A stretch of DNA of 64,000 nt, taken from assembly GCA_028066055.1 (NCBI GenBank), contig JALCBY010000006.1:1200-65199 (forward strand), read 5' to 3'. The position numbers and the translations under genes are program-made. The notes under the pieces were generated by a model. It saw nothing but the letters and a program-made list of their open reading frames with translations, was not told where the DNA came from and ran no database searches. This document shows positions 1 through 7,891 of this stretch, in pieces (position 1 is the first letter of the stretch; every line of letters begins with the position of its first letter). The DNA comes from Hyphomicrobiaceae bacterium. Lineage in GTDB: Bacteria; Pseudomonadota; Alphaproteobacteria; Rhizobiales; Methyloligellaceae.

Positions 1-167
1 TCATCGACGTGAGCCGTGGTGGCGCGCGCGTGCTCGGCCTCATGGGCAGCGGCACGGCAAAGGTCCGCGTGACCGCCGTTTCCAGCGGTGGCCGCGTGGC
101 GAGCAGCCGCGGCAGCAGCAATGGCCGGACATCCGGCTTCGGCTGTGTGACCCGGGACTGCTTCTAG
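1..167 (+). CDS. Septal ring lytic transglycosylase RlpA-like protein, C-terminal end (partial)
   Basis: Only the last ~54 codons are inside the window, read in the frame starting at base 3 and ending with TAG at 165-167. The tail begins IDVSRGGARVLGLMGSG and continues TAKVRVTAV, which matches the end of the double-psi beta-barrel domain of RlpA (family pattern: RVIDLS..AA..LG..G.G.A.V.V). RlpA proteins are exported and act on peptidoglycan at the septum. The segment after the barrel is Ser/Gly/Arg-rich and ends with two cysteines (FGCVTRDCF). The start, signal peptide and catalytic residues lie upstream of the window. A strong terminator follows immediately. Confidence 0.7.
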   Translation, partial: IDVSRGGARVLGLMGSGTAKVRVTAVSSGGRVASSRGSSNGRTSGFGCVTRDCF

Positions 168-193
168 GCGCTCATATTTCCGGAACGACAAGC

Positions 194-226
194 ACCGCGC
201 GGAGTGCACCTCCGCGCGGTTTTTTT
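194..226 (+). terminator. Rho-independent terminator after the RlpA-like gene
   Basis: A perfect 10-bp stem, ACCGCGCGGA (194-203) pairing with TCCGCGCGGT (211-220), encloses a 7-nt loop and is followed by an uninterrupted T run (220-226). It lies 27 nt after the stop of the RlpA-like gene, so it ends that transcript and insulates the next gene. Confidence 0.92.
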
Positions 227-323
227 GTGCTCACGTTATGTTGAGCATCATGAAATTTCGCGCGCGCCACAGAACCGAATAGGTTCCGGGACACAAACGA
301 TTCCATTCGAACAGGAGCGCGCG

Positions 324-731
324 ATGGACCACGCCCTTTCAACCGAACTTCGCTATCTCATCTACTCCGGTTTTCTCATGCTCGCGCTATGGGTCCCCTA
401 CATCCTCGCCGAATTGAAGATGACCGGCGTGCTCAAGGCATTAAGCTATCCGGATGACCGCCTGCTGCCCAAATGGGGCAAGCGTTTAAAGCGCGCGCAT
501 TACAACCTGGTCGAAAATATTGCGCCGTTTGCCATCGCCGTCGTTGCTGGTGAGCTTCTGAATGTCCACACGGCCGTGACAACCACCTGCGCAACCGTCT
601 TCTTCTGGGCACGATTGCTGCACCCCCTCGCCCAGGTCACACGGATCTGGGGAACGCGCACGATCACGTTCGGCGCCAGCGTCACCGCAACGGCCGTTTA
701 TCTGGGCGAAGTCCTCGCGCGCGCGGGCTAG
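324..731 (+). CDS. MAPEG family membrane protein
   Basis: A 135-residue integral membrane protein with about four hydrophobic helices. The size, the polar loop between helices 1 and 2 (KWGKRLKRAHYNLVENIAPF) and the tail helix fit MAPEG proteins (membrane-associated eicosanoid/glutathione metabolism family). In MAPEG proteins an R-x-x-x-N-x-x-E motif lies near the start of helix 2, and here RAHYNLVEN matches it. Bacterial MAPEG proteins are often glutathione-dependent enzymes or of unknown function. The reading frame is open further upstream, but ATG 324 is preceded by AGGAG at 313-317 and starts right before the first helix, so it is preferred. It appears monocistronic, isolated by the terminator upstream. 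Confidence 0.8.
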   Translation: MDHALSTELRYLIYSGFLMLALWVPYILAELKMTGVLKALSYPDDRLLPKWGKRLKRAHYNLVENIAPFAIAVVAGELLNVHTAVTTTCATVFFWARLLHPLAQVTRIWGTRTITFGASVTATAVYLGEVLARAG

Positions 732-890
732 GCAGTCCATGCACGGCAACCTCTGACATGCAAAAAACCGACGGACCGCCCGTTCATCTCCCGTTCAACT
801 TCCAACGGCTATGTTTGTAAAAGCTGATCCGGGGACGGGAAACGCACTTCTTGCGTACGGGCTCCGGAGCTGCCAGAGGAGTCTATTCGC

Positions 891-1265
891 ATGTCGACCC
901 AAGTGATCAAAGGAATTGCCCTGGCAACCGCCTTGTCGGTGGGAGCTTTGGCTTTTGCCTCGCCCGCCGAGGCCGGACGACGCCACAAGCACAGGCACTA
1001 TGGAGGCGCTGCTGCCGCCGCAATCATCGGTCTGGGCCTGGGCGCCGCGCTTGCCAGCCGGCCCCGCTACTACGATTACGGCTACGCGCCCAACCGGTAT
1101 GCGCCTCCGCCGCCGCCGGCCTATGCATACGCACCACCGCCGGTGTATGTACCCGCGCCGTGGACGCCGGACTGGTATGCCTATTGCGCTTCGAAATATC
1201 GCTCGTTCGACCGCTACAGCGGCACATATCAGCCGTACTACGGACCGCGGCGTCTGTGCCGATAG
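891..1265 (+). CDS. BA14K-like exported protein
   Basis: A 124-residue protein with an N-terminal signal peptide (roughly residues 1-28, ending SPAEA before GRRHKHRH). A Gly/Ala-rich hydrophobic stretch (about 38-57) and a Pro/Tyr-rich linker follow. The C-terminal motif WYAYCASKYRSFDRYSGTY is the signature of BA14K-type proteins of Rhizobiales (W..YC..RYRSFD..TGTY). Brucella BA14K has been reported as immunoreactive and lectin-like; the general role is unknown. The two Cys, one in the motif and one at the third-last residue, could form a disulphide in the periplasm. A second frame is open across the same bases but has no recognisable features. Confidence 0.75.
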   Translation: MSTQVIKGIALATALSVGALAFASPAEAGRRHKHRHYGGAAAAAIIGLGLGAALASRPRYYDYGYAPNRYAPPPPPAYAYAPPPVYVPAPWTPDWYAYCASKYRSFDRYSGTYQPYYGPRRLCR

Positions 1266-1322
1266 CGGCCGGGAACAGCACTCGGGACATCCTCCCACCT
1301 GAGACACCGAGAGGCAGGCGGA

Positions 1323-1961
1323 TCACTGTATGAACGGGTTCGTCTGCCGCTCTTCGCCGAATGAGCTGGGGGGACCATGCCCGCAAATAAACCCGATATC
1401 ATCACCGAGCGGCAGCAGCTTGGTCTTGATCGCATCGATCAGCGCGTTGTGATCACCATAGGGAAAGTCGGTTCGGCCAATCGATCCCTTGAACAGAACA
1501 TCCCCAACGTGGGCGATCCGAAGAACCTCCTGAATGAAAACCACATGCCCGGGTGCATGGCCAGGGCAATGGAGAACGGCAAAGGTGAACGGTCCGAATG
1601 AGACCGTGTCCCCTTCGACAAGCCAGCGATCCGGTTCAACGTTGCAGGCCCCCGCTATCCCGTACTCCGCGCCTGTCTCTTCCAACGTCTCAAGCAGAAA
1701 CCGGTCCGCCTCGTGGGGGCCCTCGATCGGAACGCGGAGCTTTTCCTTCAATTCCGCAGCGCCGCCCGCATGATCGATATGGCCGTGGGTCAGAAGGATT
1801 TTCTCCACTTCAATGCCGATTTCGCCGATCGCTTCGACGATACGGTCCACGTCACCGCCCGGATCGATCACCGCGCCAGCTTTCGTCTCTTCGTCATACA
1901 TCAGCGTGCAATTCTGCTGCAGGGGGGTAACCGGCAGGATCGCCGCTTTCAAACTCGGCAT
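1323..1961 (-). CDS. MBL-fold metallo-hydrolase (glyoxalase II-like, YcbL type)
   Basis: A 212-residue metallo-beta-lactamase-fold hydrolase of the compact glyoxalase II-like group. All metal ligands are visible in order: THGHIDHAGG (HxHxDH), HCPGHAPGH, the Asp in HVGDVLFKGSIGRTDF, and the C-terminal His in FICGHGPPSS. The size is that of short YcbL-type hydrolases without the separate substrate-binding domain of GloB. Likely role: cytoplasmic thioester hydrolysis. The frame is open to 2075, but ATG 1961 has an AAGGAA Shine-Dalgarno a few bases upstream and gives the usual family N-terminus (residues around ILPVTPLQQNCTL), so I use it. Confidence 0.88.
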   Translation of the reverse strand: MPSLKAAILPVTPLQQNCTLMYDEETKAGAVIDPGGDVDRIVEAIGEIGIEVEKILLTHGHIDHAGGAAELKEKLRVPIEGPHEADRFLLETLEETGAEYGIAGACNVEPDRWLVEGDTVSFGPFTFAVLHCPGHAPGHVVFIQEVLRIAHVGDVLFKGSIGRTDFPYGDHNALIDAIKTKLLPLGDDIGFICGHGPPSSFGEERQTNPFIQ

Positions 1962-2238
1962 CGATCGGATTTCCTTGTGCTTGCAACCGGCCGCTAACGG
2001 CCGGTGGATCTGCGCATAATCCTTAAGATACAGCCAGACCGGGCCAGACCTTGCACTGAACGCAGCGAAATACAAGTGCGTGACCGATGAAAGTCAGACC
2101 TCACGAACATACGTGGTCGCGTTCACGGGCCATTGAATCGAAGGTTACCGGGGCGGGTGCTAGTGTTCGATTCGAGCATGAGGAGCCTGCGGCACAAGGC
2201 CGGCGGGCTCTCCGGACACGGGAAAGAAGGACGGGGAT

Positions 2239-2832
2239 ATGGCCGTAGCACGCGCGCTCACTCTGGTTTACTTCCTCATCGCAATTTTGACCGTCGCAAG
2301 TTTTGCGTCGTCGGCACTTGCAGCGCCATCTGCGAAAAAGGCACCGCAATGGGAGATTTCGGAGTGGATCAACTCCGATCCGATCAGCCTTTCCGACCTC
2401 AAGGGGCAAGTGGTTGTCATTGATTTCTTTCAGCTCTGGTGCCCGGGCTGCAAGAGCTTTTCAATTCCGCTGATGCACCACTGGGAGCAGGTCTTCGCAA
2501 AAGAAGCGAAGGAAGGCCGAATAGCGTTCATCAGTATCCATACCGTTTTTGAAGGACATAGCTTCCAGTCGCCCAAACGGCTTCGCCGTTTTCTCAAGGA
2601 AAAGGGTATTGAACATCCGGTTGGAATCGACCGGCATGTAGACGGTCAGCGTGTGCCTGAAACCATGCGCCGCTACAACACGATGGGCACGCCCGAGATG
2701 GCGATAATCGACAAGCAAGGGAAAATTCGCTTTCAACGGTTCGGTTTCTTCGAACCCGCCTTCGGCGAAAACCTCATCCGGACACTCCTGGACGAGCAGC
2801 CGACACCCAAGCGGGCGAAGCTCTCAAGGTAA
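2239..2832 (+). CDS. TlpA-like exported thioredoxin-fold protein
   Basis: A 197-residue protein with a signal peptide (about residues 1-28, ending SALAA) and a thioredoxin/AhpC-TSA-like domain. The redox motif is WCPGC at about residue 75, after the strand VVVIDFFQLW; the cis-Pro region is TMGTPEMAIID. It probably acts in the periplasm on disulphides, for example in cytochrome or metalloprotein maturation. The CPGC dipeptide is unusual compared with CPPC or CEPC in typical TlpA/CcmG. It has its own promoter region and no obvious operon partner. The precise substrate cannot be inferred. Confidence 0.82.
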   Translation: MAVARALTLVYFLIAILTVASFASSALAAPSAKKAPQWEISEWINSDPISLSDLKGQVVVIDFFQLWCPGCKSFSIPLMHHWEQVFAKEAKEGRIAFISIHTVFEGHSFQSPKRLRRFLKEKGIEHPVGIDRHVDGQRVPETMRRYNTMGTPEMAIIDKQGKIRFQRFGFFEPAFGENLIRTLLDEQPTPKRAKLSR

Positions 2833-3069
2833 GCTTGGCGGGTCTCCGTCCGGCCTGGATCAAGAAAACCTGCTTGCGCAAGACACTCCAGCCAAATTAC
2901 AGTTACGGCGTGCTTGGGCAGCCTATCGGACCCTTTGAGGATGCTACCGTCGAATGGGGCACGGCCCCCGCAACTGGTCTTTCCCCGAATTCTGAACCGT
3001 CTGCCTTGCCGATTGCGCCTGCGCAGCAGGATATGATCCCAATATCTGAGGGGAGAGGAGTAGACCCCA

Positions 3070-3303
3070 ATGAGCCAAACCGGAACCGTCAAGTTTTTCA
3101 ATCATTCTCGCGGCTTTGGTTTCATCACGCCGGACGATGGCGGAAAGGACGTGTTCCTGCACATTACCGCGTTGCAGAATTCCGGCCTTCCAGCGCTGGA
3201 CGAAGGCACGAAAGTGACGTTCGAGACCGAACCGGATCGACGAGGCAAGGGCCCGCAAGCTGTGAACATCGCCCTGGCCGAGGGCGAGGCCGCGCCCGAG
3301 TAA
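3070..3303 (+). CDS. Cold-shock protein (CspA family)
   Basis: A 77-residue single cold-shock domain. RNP1-like [12 protein letters not shown] and RNP2-like DVFLHITAL are both present, in the usual positions for an OB-fold nucleic-acid chaperone. Length and composition are typical for alphaproteobacterial Csp proteins, with an acidic C-terminal tail. GGGGAGAGGAG just upstream is a strong ribosome-binding site. The gene is preceded by ~240 bases with no other gene, as is common for csp genes with long leaders. Nothing shows whether it is cold-inducible. Confidence 0.95.
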   Translation: MSQTGTVKFFNHSRGFGFITPDDGGKDVFLHITALQNSGLPALDEGTKVTFETEPDRRGKGPQAVNIALAEGEAAPE

Positions 3304-3372
3304 ACCGGTCTCCGGATTAAGGTTCCGTTATCCAACCTCGACTAGCCTGTAGGCAGGTCAGGGGATTGGTAG

Positions 3373-3582
3373 ATGAGTTCCTCAGTAGCGATTGCCACCG
3401 CCGCTGTCGCGGCAAACCAAGCGCAGGTGCAGACAGCCCTGGCCGCCAAACTCGCCAAAATGAACGCGAACAACGCTCAATCGGTCGTGCAGCTGATTGA
3501 CGCCGCGAGCGCCAACCTGCAGAACATTGCGAAGTCAGCGACGGCGCCGGGCGTCGGCACGTCTCTGGATATCAGCGTCTGA
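3373..3582 (+). CDS. YjfB-like small protein (putative motility protein family)
   Basis: A 69-residue Ala/Gln/Asn-rich helical protein without signal peptide. The pattern of an alpha-helical body (ANQAQVQTALAAKLAKMNAN, then AQSVVQLIDAAS) ending in a short GVGTSLDISV-like tail resembles the YjfB family, annotated as putative motility proteins. Nothing else in the window relates to motility, so the role is open. It sits 70 bases downstream of the cold-shock gene and convergent with the formyltransferase gene, whose end is 18 bases away. Confidence 0.6.
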   Translation: MSSSVAIATAAVAANQAQVQTALAAKLAKMNANNAQSVVQLIDAASANLQNIAKSATAPGVGTSLDISV

Positions 3583-3600
3583 TCTCGCCTTCTCGCGAAC

Positions 3601-4515
3601 TCACGACCCCAGCTTCGTACCTGCACTCACGCCATTGGCGGCGGCGCACTCGCTTGCCGCCACTTTCTGGTCCTTGTCGGCGCGCATGCGCCCGATACGG
3701 ACCGCACCGTCACTGGCGGCTATGGTGATGCCATCATCCGATACATCGAGCACTTCGCCCGGCGCTCCAGATCCATCCGCGATCGTGCTGCCGAACAGCG
3801 ACAGGCGGACGTCGCCATGCATGGTCCACGCCCCCGGCGCCGGATCCGTGCCGCGAATGAGGTTGTGGACCTCCTGTACCGGCTTTGACCAGTCAATCTC
3901 CGCGTCCTTCTTGCGGCACCAGCTTTCATAAGTCGCCTTCGAGTGATCCTGCTCGATCCGGGGCGCCTTTCCGTCCCGCACGAGGTCGACCGCCTCGCAC
4001 ATGGCCTCAACGCCCATCGGAAACAGGTTCTTGAAGTATATCGAGCCAAGCGTGTCATCCGGTCCGACGTCTACTTCCTTCTGCAGCAGGATTGGCCCCT
4101 CATCGAGCCCTTCGTCCGGCCAGAAAATGCTCAGACCGGTTTTTTTGGCACCCATGATGATCGGCCAGTTGATGGAGCTGGGCCCGCGATGAAGCGGAAG
4201 CAGGGAGGGGTGATACTGGATCGTGCCAAGCTTCGGAATCTCAAGCGGCGTCTGCGGAACGAAGAGCGTCACATAAGCCATCACGCACAGATCCGGTTCC
4301 AGAGAACGCAGGTGGTCCCAAACCTCTTCCTTCTTCCACGACGAAGGCTGATGGACATCGAACCCCTTTTCACGGGCAAACACCTTCAGTGGATCCTCCG
4401 GACGGCCTTCCTTATCGGGAGCGCAATAGACGCCGACAACATCTTCACCGCGCTCCAGCAACGCCTCCAAAACAGCCTTCCCGAAGGCCTCCTGACCGTG
4501 AACAACAATTCGCAT
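3601..4515 (-). CDS. Formyltransferase of the Fmt / 10-formyl-THF hydrolase superfamily
   Basis: A 304-residue two-domain protein. Residues 1-~190 form a formyltransferase domain with the substrate motif HPSLLPLHRGPSSINW and a catalytic Asp in SIFWPDEGLDEGP; the C-terminal part looks like the Fmt/FDH OB domain (from about IDWSKPVQEVHNLIRG). The wording is closer to the N-terminal hydrolase domain of 10-formyltetrahydrofolate dehydrogenase and ArnA-type proteins than to housekeeping Fmt. No peptide deformylase or sun gene is next to it, which also argues against the canonical methionyl-tRNA formyltransferase. It lies downstream of, and in the same direction as, a split TPP-dependent decarboxylase. 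Two tandem palindromes lie in the gap. AGGAGGGG precedes the ATG. The acceptor substrate is unknown. Confidence 0.78.
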   Translation of the reverse strand: MRIVVHGQEAFGKAVLEALLERGEDVVGVYCAPDKEGRPEDPLKVFAREKGFDVHQPSSWKKEEVWDHLRSLEPDLCVMAYVTLFVPQTPLEIPKLGTIQYHPSLLPLHRGPSSINWPIIMGAKKTGLSIFWPDEGLDEGPILLQKEVDVGPDDTLGSIYFKNLFPMGVEAMCEAVDLVRDGKAPRIEQDHSKATYESWCRKKDAEIDWSKPVQEVHNLIRGTDPAPGAWTMHGDVRLSLFGSTIADGSGAPGEVLDVSDDGITIAASDGAVRIGRMRADKDQKVAASECAAANGVSAGTKLGS

Positions 4516-4556
4516 GACGCCAAAACCCCTCCTAGATGCGTTATCTCAATGCGCCT

Positions 4557-4586
4557 TGGTATACCACCAGGCGCTCTGGTATACCA
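4557..4586. promoter_or_regulatory. Tandem TGGTATACCA operators upstream of the formyltransferase gene
   Basis: The 10-bp perfect palindrome TGGTATACCA occurs at 4557-4566 and again at 4577-4586. Each is followed by CCAG, so the direct repeat is 14 bp with a 20-bp period, i.e. about two helical turns on the same face. The half-site form GGT..ACC resembles operators of FadR-subfamily GntR regulators such as UxuR/ExuR (TTGGTATACCAA). It sits 42-72 bases upstream of the formyltransferase start. The regulator itself is not evident nearby. Confidence 0.65.
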
Positions 4587-4651
4587 CCAGCGTTCCGCGC
4601 CAATCTAGAGCGATTCCGGAAAAGTGCTTTGCGGTTCAGGAGAACCGGGAC

Positions 4652-5233
4652 TCAGGCCTCGTGTGCGCCCAGAACGGAGGTGCGAAACGTCCGAACGATG
4701 CCGGGTCCGTCCATTGTCGGGTAGATCGGGTCATCCCTGCTCGCAGCAACCTTGGCGACAGCCAGAACCGGACCCCGCTCCTTGAGGAGAAATGCCGAAA
4801 GTCGTGCGACTTCATTGTCTGACCGAACGGTCATGGTCTTTTCGATACCCGAACCGACGGCGATCTTCTCAATGTCCGCATGTTTGGCCGACAGACCCGT
4901 CTGGGCACCGGTTTCCTCGAACATCTCATTATCCATGACGAGGATGCTCAAATTTTCCGGAGCCTGCGCCGCCACGACCGAAAGCGAACCTATTCCCATC
5001 ATCATCTCACCATCGCCGGTCACAACAAGCACCCTGCGGTCGGGTTGGGCGATAGCGAGACCGAGCCCCGTCGGCACCGTCAAACCCATGGCGTTCCACA
5101 TATAGGCGTTGTCGTCGCTCGGCGAGACAGAAAACAGGTCGTAATTCGCGGTCCCCAGGCCGGGCACGACAAGCGCCCCGCCACGATCTTCGAGCACACG
5201 TCCCAGCACATCACGTCTATGGAGTTCTCCCAT
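4652..5233 (-). CDS. TPP-dependent decarboxylase, beta (cofactor-binding) subunit; sulfopyruvate/phosphonopyruvate decarboxylase-like
   Basis: A 193-residue protein equal to the C-terminal TPP-binding domain of decarboxylases. The Mg/TPP motif starts GDGEMMMGIGS and ends around the Asn in LVMDNEMFEETG. It corresponds to ComE of sulfopyruvate decarboxylase or the C-terminal half of phosphonopyruvate decarboxylase. A GTG start at 5242 is possible, but ATG 5233 has AGGTGG five bases upstream and is chosen. It lies 12 bases downstream of the alpha-subunit gene, so the two are co-transcribed. The substrate (sulfopyruvate, phosphonopyruvate or another 2-oxoacid) cannot be decided from the sequence. 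Confidence 0.8.
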   Translation of the reverse strand: MGELHRRDVLGRVLEDRGGALVVPGLGTANYDLFSVSPSDDNAYMWNAMGLTVPTGLGLAIAQPDRRVLVVTGDGEMMMGIGSLSVVAAQAPENLSILVMDNEMFEETGAQTGLSAKHADIEKIAVGSGIEKTMTVRSDNEVARLSAFLLKERGPVLAVAKVAASRDDPIYPTMDGPGIVRTFRTSVLGAHEA

Positions 5234-5245
5234 CGGTTCCACCTG

Positions 5246-5770
5246 TTACTTGCCAAAGGTTTTTGCGCCGACGACCTTTTGCGCAATCAGCACGGCAACC
5301 ATCTTTCCTTCCGCAAAAGCCATCTCACAGGCTTTCCTGAAGTGAGAGACAACCTCCTCCGCCGTCATGGCTTCCAGACAGGTTACACCCATCGCCTCGA
5401 ACACGGGCCGGACGGCTCGGCCCATGGGAAACTGCGCCGGATTTCCCTCGCCCTCCTGACCGCGCATGGTGACCAGCATCAGGCACGGACTTTCCGCAAA
5501 AGCCGGTAGCGCCAGACCGTTTATGATGTTGCCGGTACCGCTCGACTGAAGGCAGAGGAGCGATCGTGTCCCGCCGAGCCATGCCCCGTAGCCGACGCCT
5601 ACGCCCTCTTCCTCTGTCGAAAGCGTCATCACCCGGATTGCCGGATCAGAGCCGCATATCCTGAGCAGGCGGGTCAACCCCGCGTCCGGTACGGTCGTGA
5701 TCAGCGAAATGCCCGCTTCTCTGATTTGAGCAAACACTTCATTAGACCAACCGTCGTCGTCCTGAGACAT
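5246..5770 (-). CDS. TPP-dependent decarboxylase, alpha (pyrimidine-binding) subunit
   Basis: A 174-residue protein equal to the N-terminal PYR domain of TPP decarboxylases. The catalytic Glu that activates the aminopyrimidine ring is visible in MTLSTEEEGVGVGYG, and the following LLCLQSSGTGNIINGL is the conserved helix after it. It pairs with the adjacent beta-subunit gene, as ComD with ComE. Such split enzymes decarboxylate 3-sulfopyruvate (coenzyme M or sulfolactate metabolism) or phosphonopyruvate. No phosphonate mutase or sulfolactate gene is seen nearby, so the pathway is open. Confidence 0.8.
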   Translation of the reverse strand: MSQDDDGWSNEVFAQIREAGISLITTVPDAGLTRLLRICGSDPAIRVMTLSTEEEGVGVGYGAWLGGTRSLLCLQSSGTGNIINGLALPAFAESPCLMLVTMRGQEGEGNPAQFPMGRAVRPVFEAMGVTCLEAMTAEEVVSHFRKACEMAFAEGKMVAVLIAQKVVGAKTFGK

Positions 5771-5876
5771 GGGCGCTTCTTTCCCGGTTTGTTGAAGGGC
5801 GTGCAGACCCTATCTGAATCACCTGCAAAGGCGTGCAAAAAAACTGCGCATCGCGCAATTTCGGTGGAAGGCATTT

Positions 5877-6158
5877 CTAGGATGGATTGAAGAACTTTTC
5901 TATCAGGCGTCTGCTGGGTTCATAGCCCATTATTGAGAACCGGTTTTTCGTCGGGTTCCGAAAGCGCCACCGGGCAAGCTCAAGCTGCCCAAGCGCCGTA
6001 ATCACAACCTCGCCTACCGTATTTTCCTTGATTAATCCACAATCGAGCAGCTTGTCGATCCGTGTTCTCATCATTGGACTCGGCGTCTCACTCCCGCGAT
6101 TGAGACGTGCCAAAATCTTACAATCGGCCCTGTCCAGACCCGCAACTGGACTCGACAA
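5877..6158 (-). CDS. Small winged-helix-like hypothetical protein
   Basis: A 93-residue basic protein. The pattern of a helix (ADCKILARLNRG), a second helix ending MRTRIDKLLDCGLI and a short hairpin (KENTVGEVVITALGQLELAR) is what a winged helix-turn-helix looks like, with a basic C-terminal tail. The start is TTG 6158, supported by AGGGGG five bases upstream. It lies upstream of the TPP-decarboxylase genes in the same direction, with 106 bases between. It might be a small regulator, but I recognise no named family. Confidence 0.5.
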   Translation of the reverse strand: MSSPVAGLDRADCKILARLNRGSETPSPMMRTRIDKLLDCGLIKENTVGEVVITALGQLELARWRFRNPTKNRFSIMGYEPSRRLIEKFFNPS

Positions 6159-6418
6159 AACAACCCCCTACAGACGTGACTAACCCCTTTCTACTCTACT
6201 CAACGCTACACAGTACCGACTGTGCAGAAGTGTAACACCGGAATTCACACGCTCAAGATGCGACTGCGGACGATCCGGACAAACCTGGGGAAAAGTGTTG
6301 GATAAAATTGATTTCGATTGCAAAATTGCTTGCTCTCGCCCTACCGAAACTTCCCGGTTTGGGTGCTTTTGCCCTCTTGGCGCCCATCGAACCCAAAAAA
6401 CGATTCGGACATTCCATC

Positions 6419-7816
6419 ATGAGTGAACAGCTTAACAGTGTGCTTGACGCCTTGTCGCGGGACGAGAAAGCGTCGACAGAACGATTGTTTCAGATCATCA
6501 GGATTCCAAGCATCTCCACCGATCCCGCCTATGACGAAGCCTGCCAGCAGGCGGCAGAATGGTGTGCCAATACTCTCAAGGAAATCGGCTTTGAGGCATC
6601 CGTCCGGCAGACGACCGGAAAACCCATGGTGGTCGGTCATTCACAGTCGGGAAACGGCAAGTCCGGCCCTCACGTCCTCTTTTACGGACATTATGACGTC
6701 CAGCCGGCGGACCCGCTCGACCAATGGGACACACCTCCGTTCGAGCCCCAGCTCAAGGACGATCCAAAATACGGAACGGTGATTTCCGGACGCGGCGCTT
6801 CCGACGACAAGGGTCAGTTCATGACCTTTATCGAGGCGTGCCGCGCATGGCATGAGACGACGGGCAGCCTGCCCGTTTCGGTTTCGGTTCTCATCGAAGG
6901 AGAAGAGGAATCCGGCAGCCCGAGCCTGGCGCCATTCCTTGAAGCCAACCGGGACGAGCTCACCACGGATTTCGCACTCGTTTGCGACACCGGCCAATGG
7001 GATGCAGACACGCCCGCTATCACCACCATGCTGCGAGGGCTCTGCTCCAGCGAAGTTGTGATCACCGGCCCATCGCGCGACCTTCATTCCGGCATGTATG
7101 GCGGCGCGGCTCACAACCCGATACGCGTCCTCACGAATATCCTTGGCGATCTTCATGACGAAGACGGAGCCGTTCAAATTCCGGGTTTCTATGACGACGT
7201 CCACGTCGTGAGTACGGAGCAGCGCGCACAATGGGACACGCTTTCGTTCGACGAAAAGCAGTTCCTCGGCCAGGTCGGACTTCAGACGGCCGCCGGCGAG
7301 AAAGCCCACAGCGCCCTGGAGCAGATCTGGTCCCGGCCCACAGCCGAGATCAACGGGATCGTCGGCGGCTACACCGGACCGGGCACCAAAACCGTCATTC
7401 CCTCGAAGGCATCCGCGAAGCTCACCTTCCGTCTCGTGCCTGACCAGGATCCGGACAAGATCGTCGCCGGCTTCAAGGAGTTCATCCTAAGCAGGTTGCC
7501 GGACGATTGCAGTGCGGAATTCCTGCGCGGACAAGGATCACCTGCAGTCGGCTTCGACATCTCCGGCCCGGCCTTCCAGGCGGCGGCCGGAGCACTTGAG
7601 GATGAGTGGGGCAAACAGCCCGTATTCATGGGTTGCGGTGGCTCGATACCAATTGTGGAATCTTTCAAGTCAGAGCTTGGCATGGAGTCTCTGCTCGTTG
7701 GCTTCGCGCTCGACGACAATCAAATTCACTCGCCCAACGAAAAATACAATCTGACAAGTTACCGAAAAGGTGCACGAAGCTGGGCACGAATCCTCGAAAA
7801 CCTTTCGAAAATGTGA
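6419..7816 (+). CDS. M20 family metallopeptidase (carnosinase/CNDP-like dipeptidase)
   Basis: A 465-residue di-zinc peptidase. Metal-binding and catalytic motifs appear in order: FYGHYDVQP (His/Asp ligands), GRGASDDKG (bridging Asp), IEGEEESGSPS (catalytic Glu and ligand Glu) and a C-terminal His in DDNQIHSPNEKYN. The dimerisation lid domain lies between residues ~210 and 340. The DVQP form and the length are typical of the CNDP2/dipeptidase branch rather than ArgE or DapE. Upstream codons to 6308 are open but lack a good start; ATG 6419 begins the conserved part. It is cytosolic and has no signal peptide. It is the first gene of a run with GST and RNase T2 genes. Confidence 0.88.
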   Translation: MSEQLNSVLDALSRDEKASTERLFQIIRIPSISTDPAYDEACQQAAEWCANTLKEIGFEASVRQTTGKPMVVGHSQSGNGKSGPHVLFYGHYDVQPADPLDQWDTPPFEPQLKDDPKYGTVISGRGASDDKGQFMTFIEACRAWHETTGSLPVSVSVLIEGEEESGSPSLAPFLEANRDELTTDFALVCDTGQWDADTPAITTMLRGLCSSEVVITGPSRDLHSGMYGGAAHNPIRVLTNILGDLHDEDGAVQIPGFYDDVHVVSTEQRAQWDTLSFDEKQFLGQVGLQTAAGEKAHSALEQIWSRPTAEINGIVGGYTGPGTKTVIPSKASAKLTFRLVPDQDPDKIVAGFKEFILSRLPDDCSAEFLRGQGSPAVGFDISGPAFQAAAGALEDEWGKQPVFMGCGGSIPIVESFKSELGMESLLVGFALDDNQIHSPNEKYNLTSYRKGARSWARILENLSKM

Positions 7817-7891
7817 CCTGCATATTTGCCGGTTTCCGGTTTCGACCTACTCTCTCGCGCCGCCTATCCGCAACCCAAGAAGGAATGCGTT

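Noticed and set aside
486-749. Open frame on the minus strand over the MAPEG gene
   Set aside because: It is a shadow of the MAPEG frame. It has no signal or family motif and no good ribosome-binding site.
851-1333. Longer overlapping frames around the BA14K gene (also on the minus strand, 795-1307)
   Set aside because: Arg/Ala-rich low-complexity translations in a GC-rich gene. Only the 891-1265 frame has a signal peptide and the BA14K motif.
4604-4626. AGAGCGATTCCGGAAAAGTG-like stretch, similar to intergenic repeats of Rhizobiales
   Set aside because: It resembles a known type of palindromic intergenic element, but only one half is present and no second copy was seen in the window, so it is not listed as a repeat.
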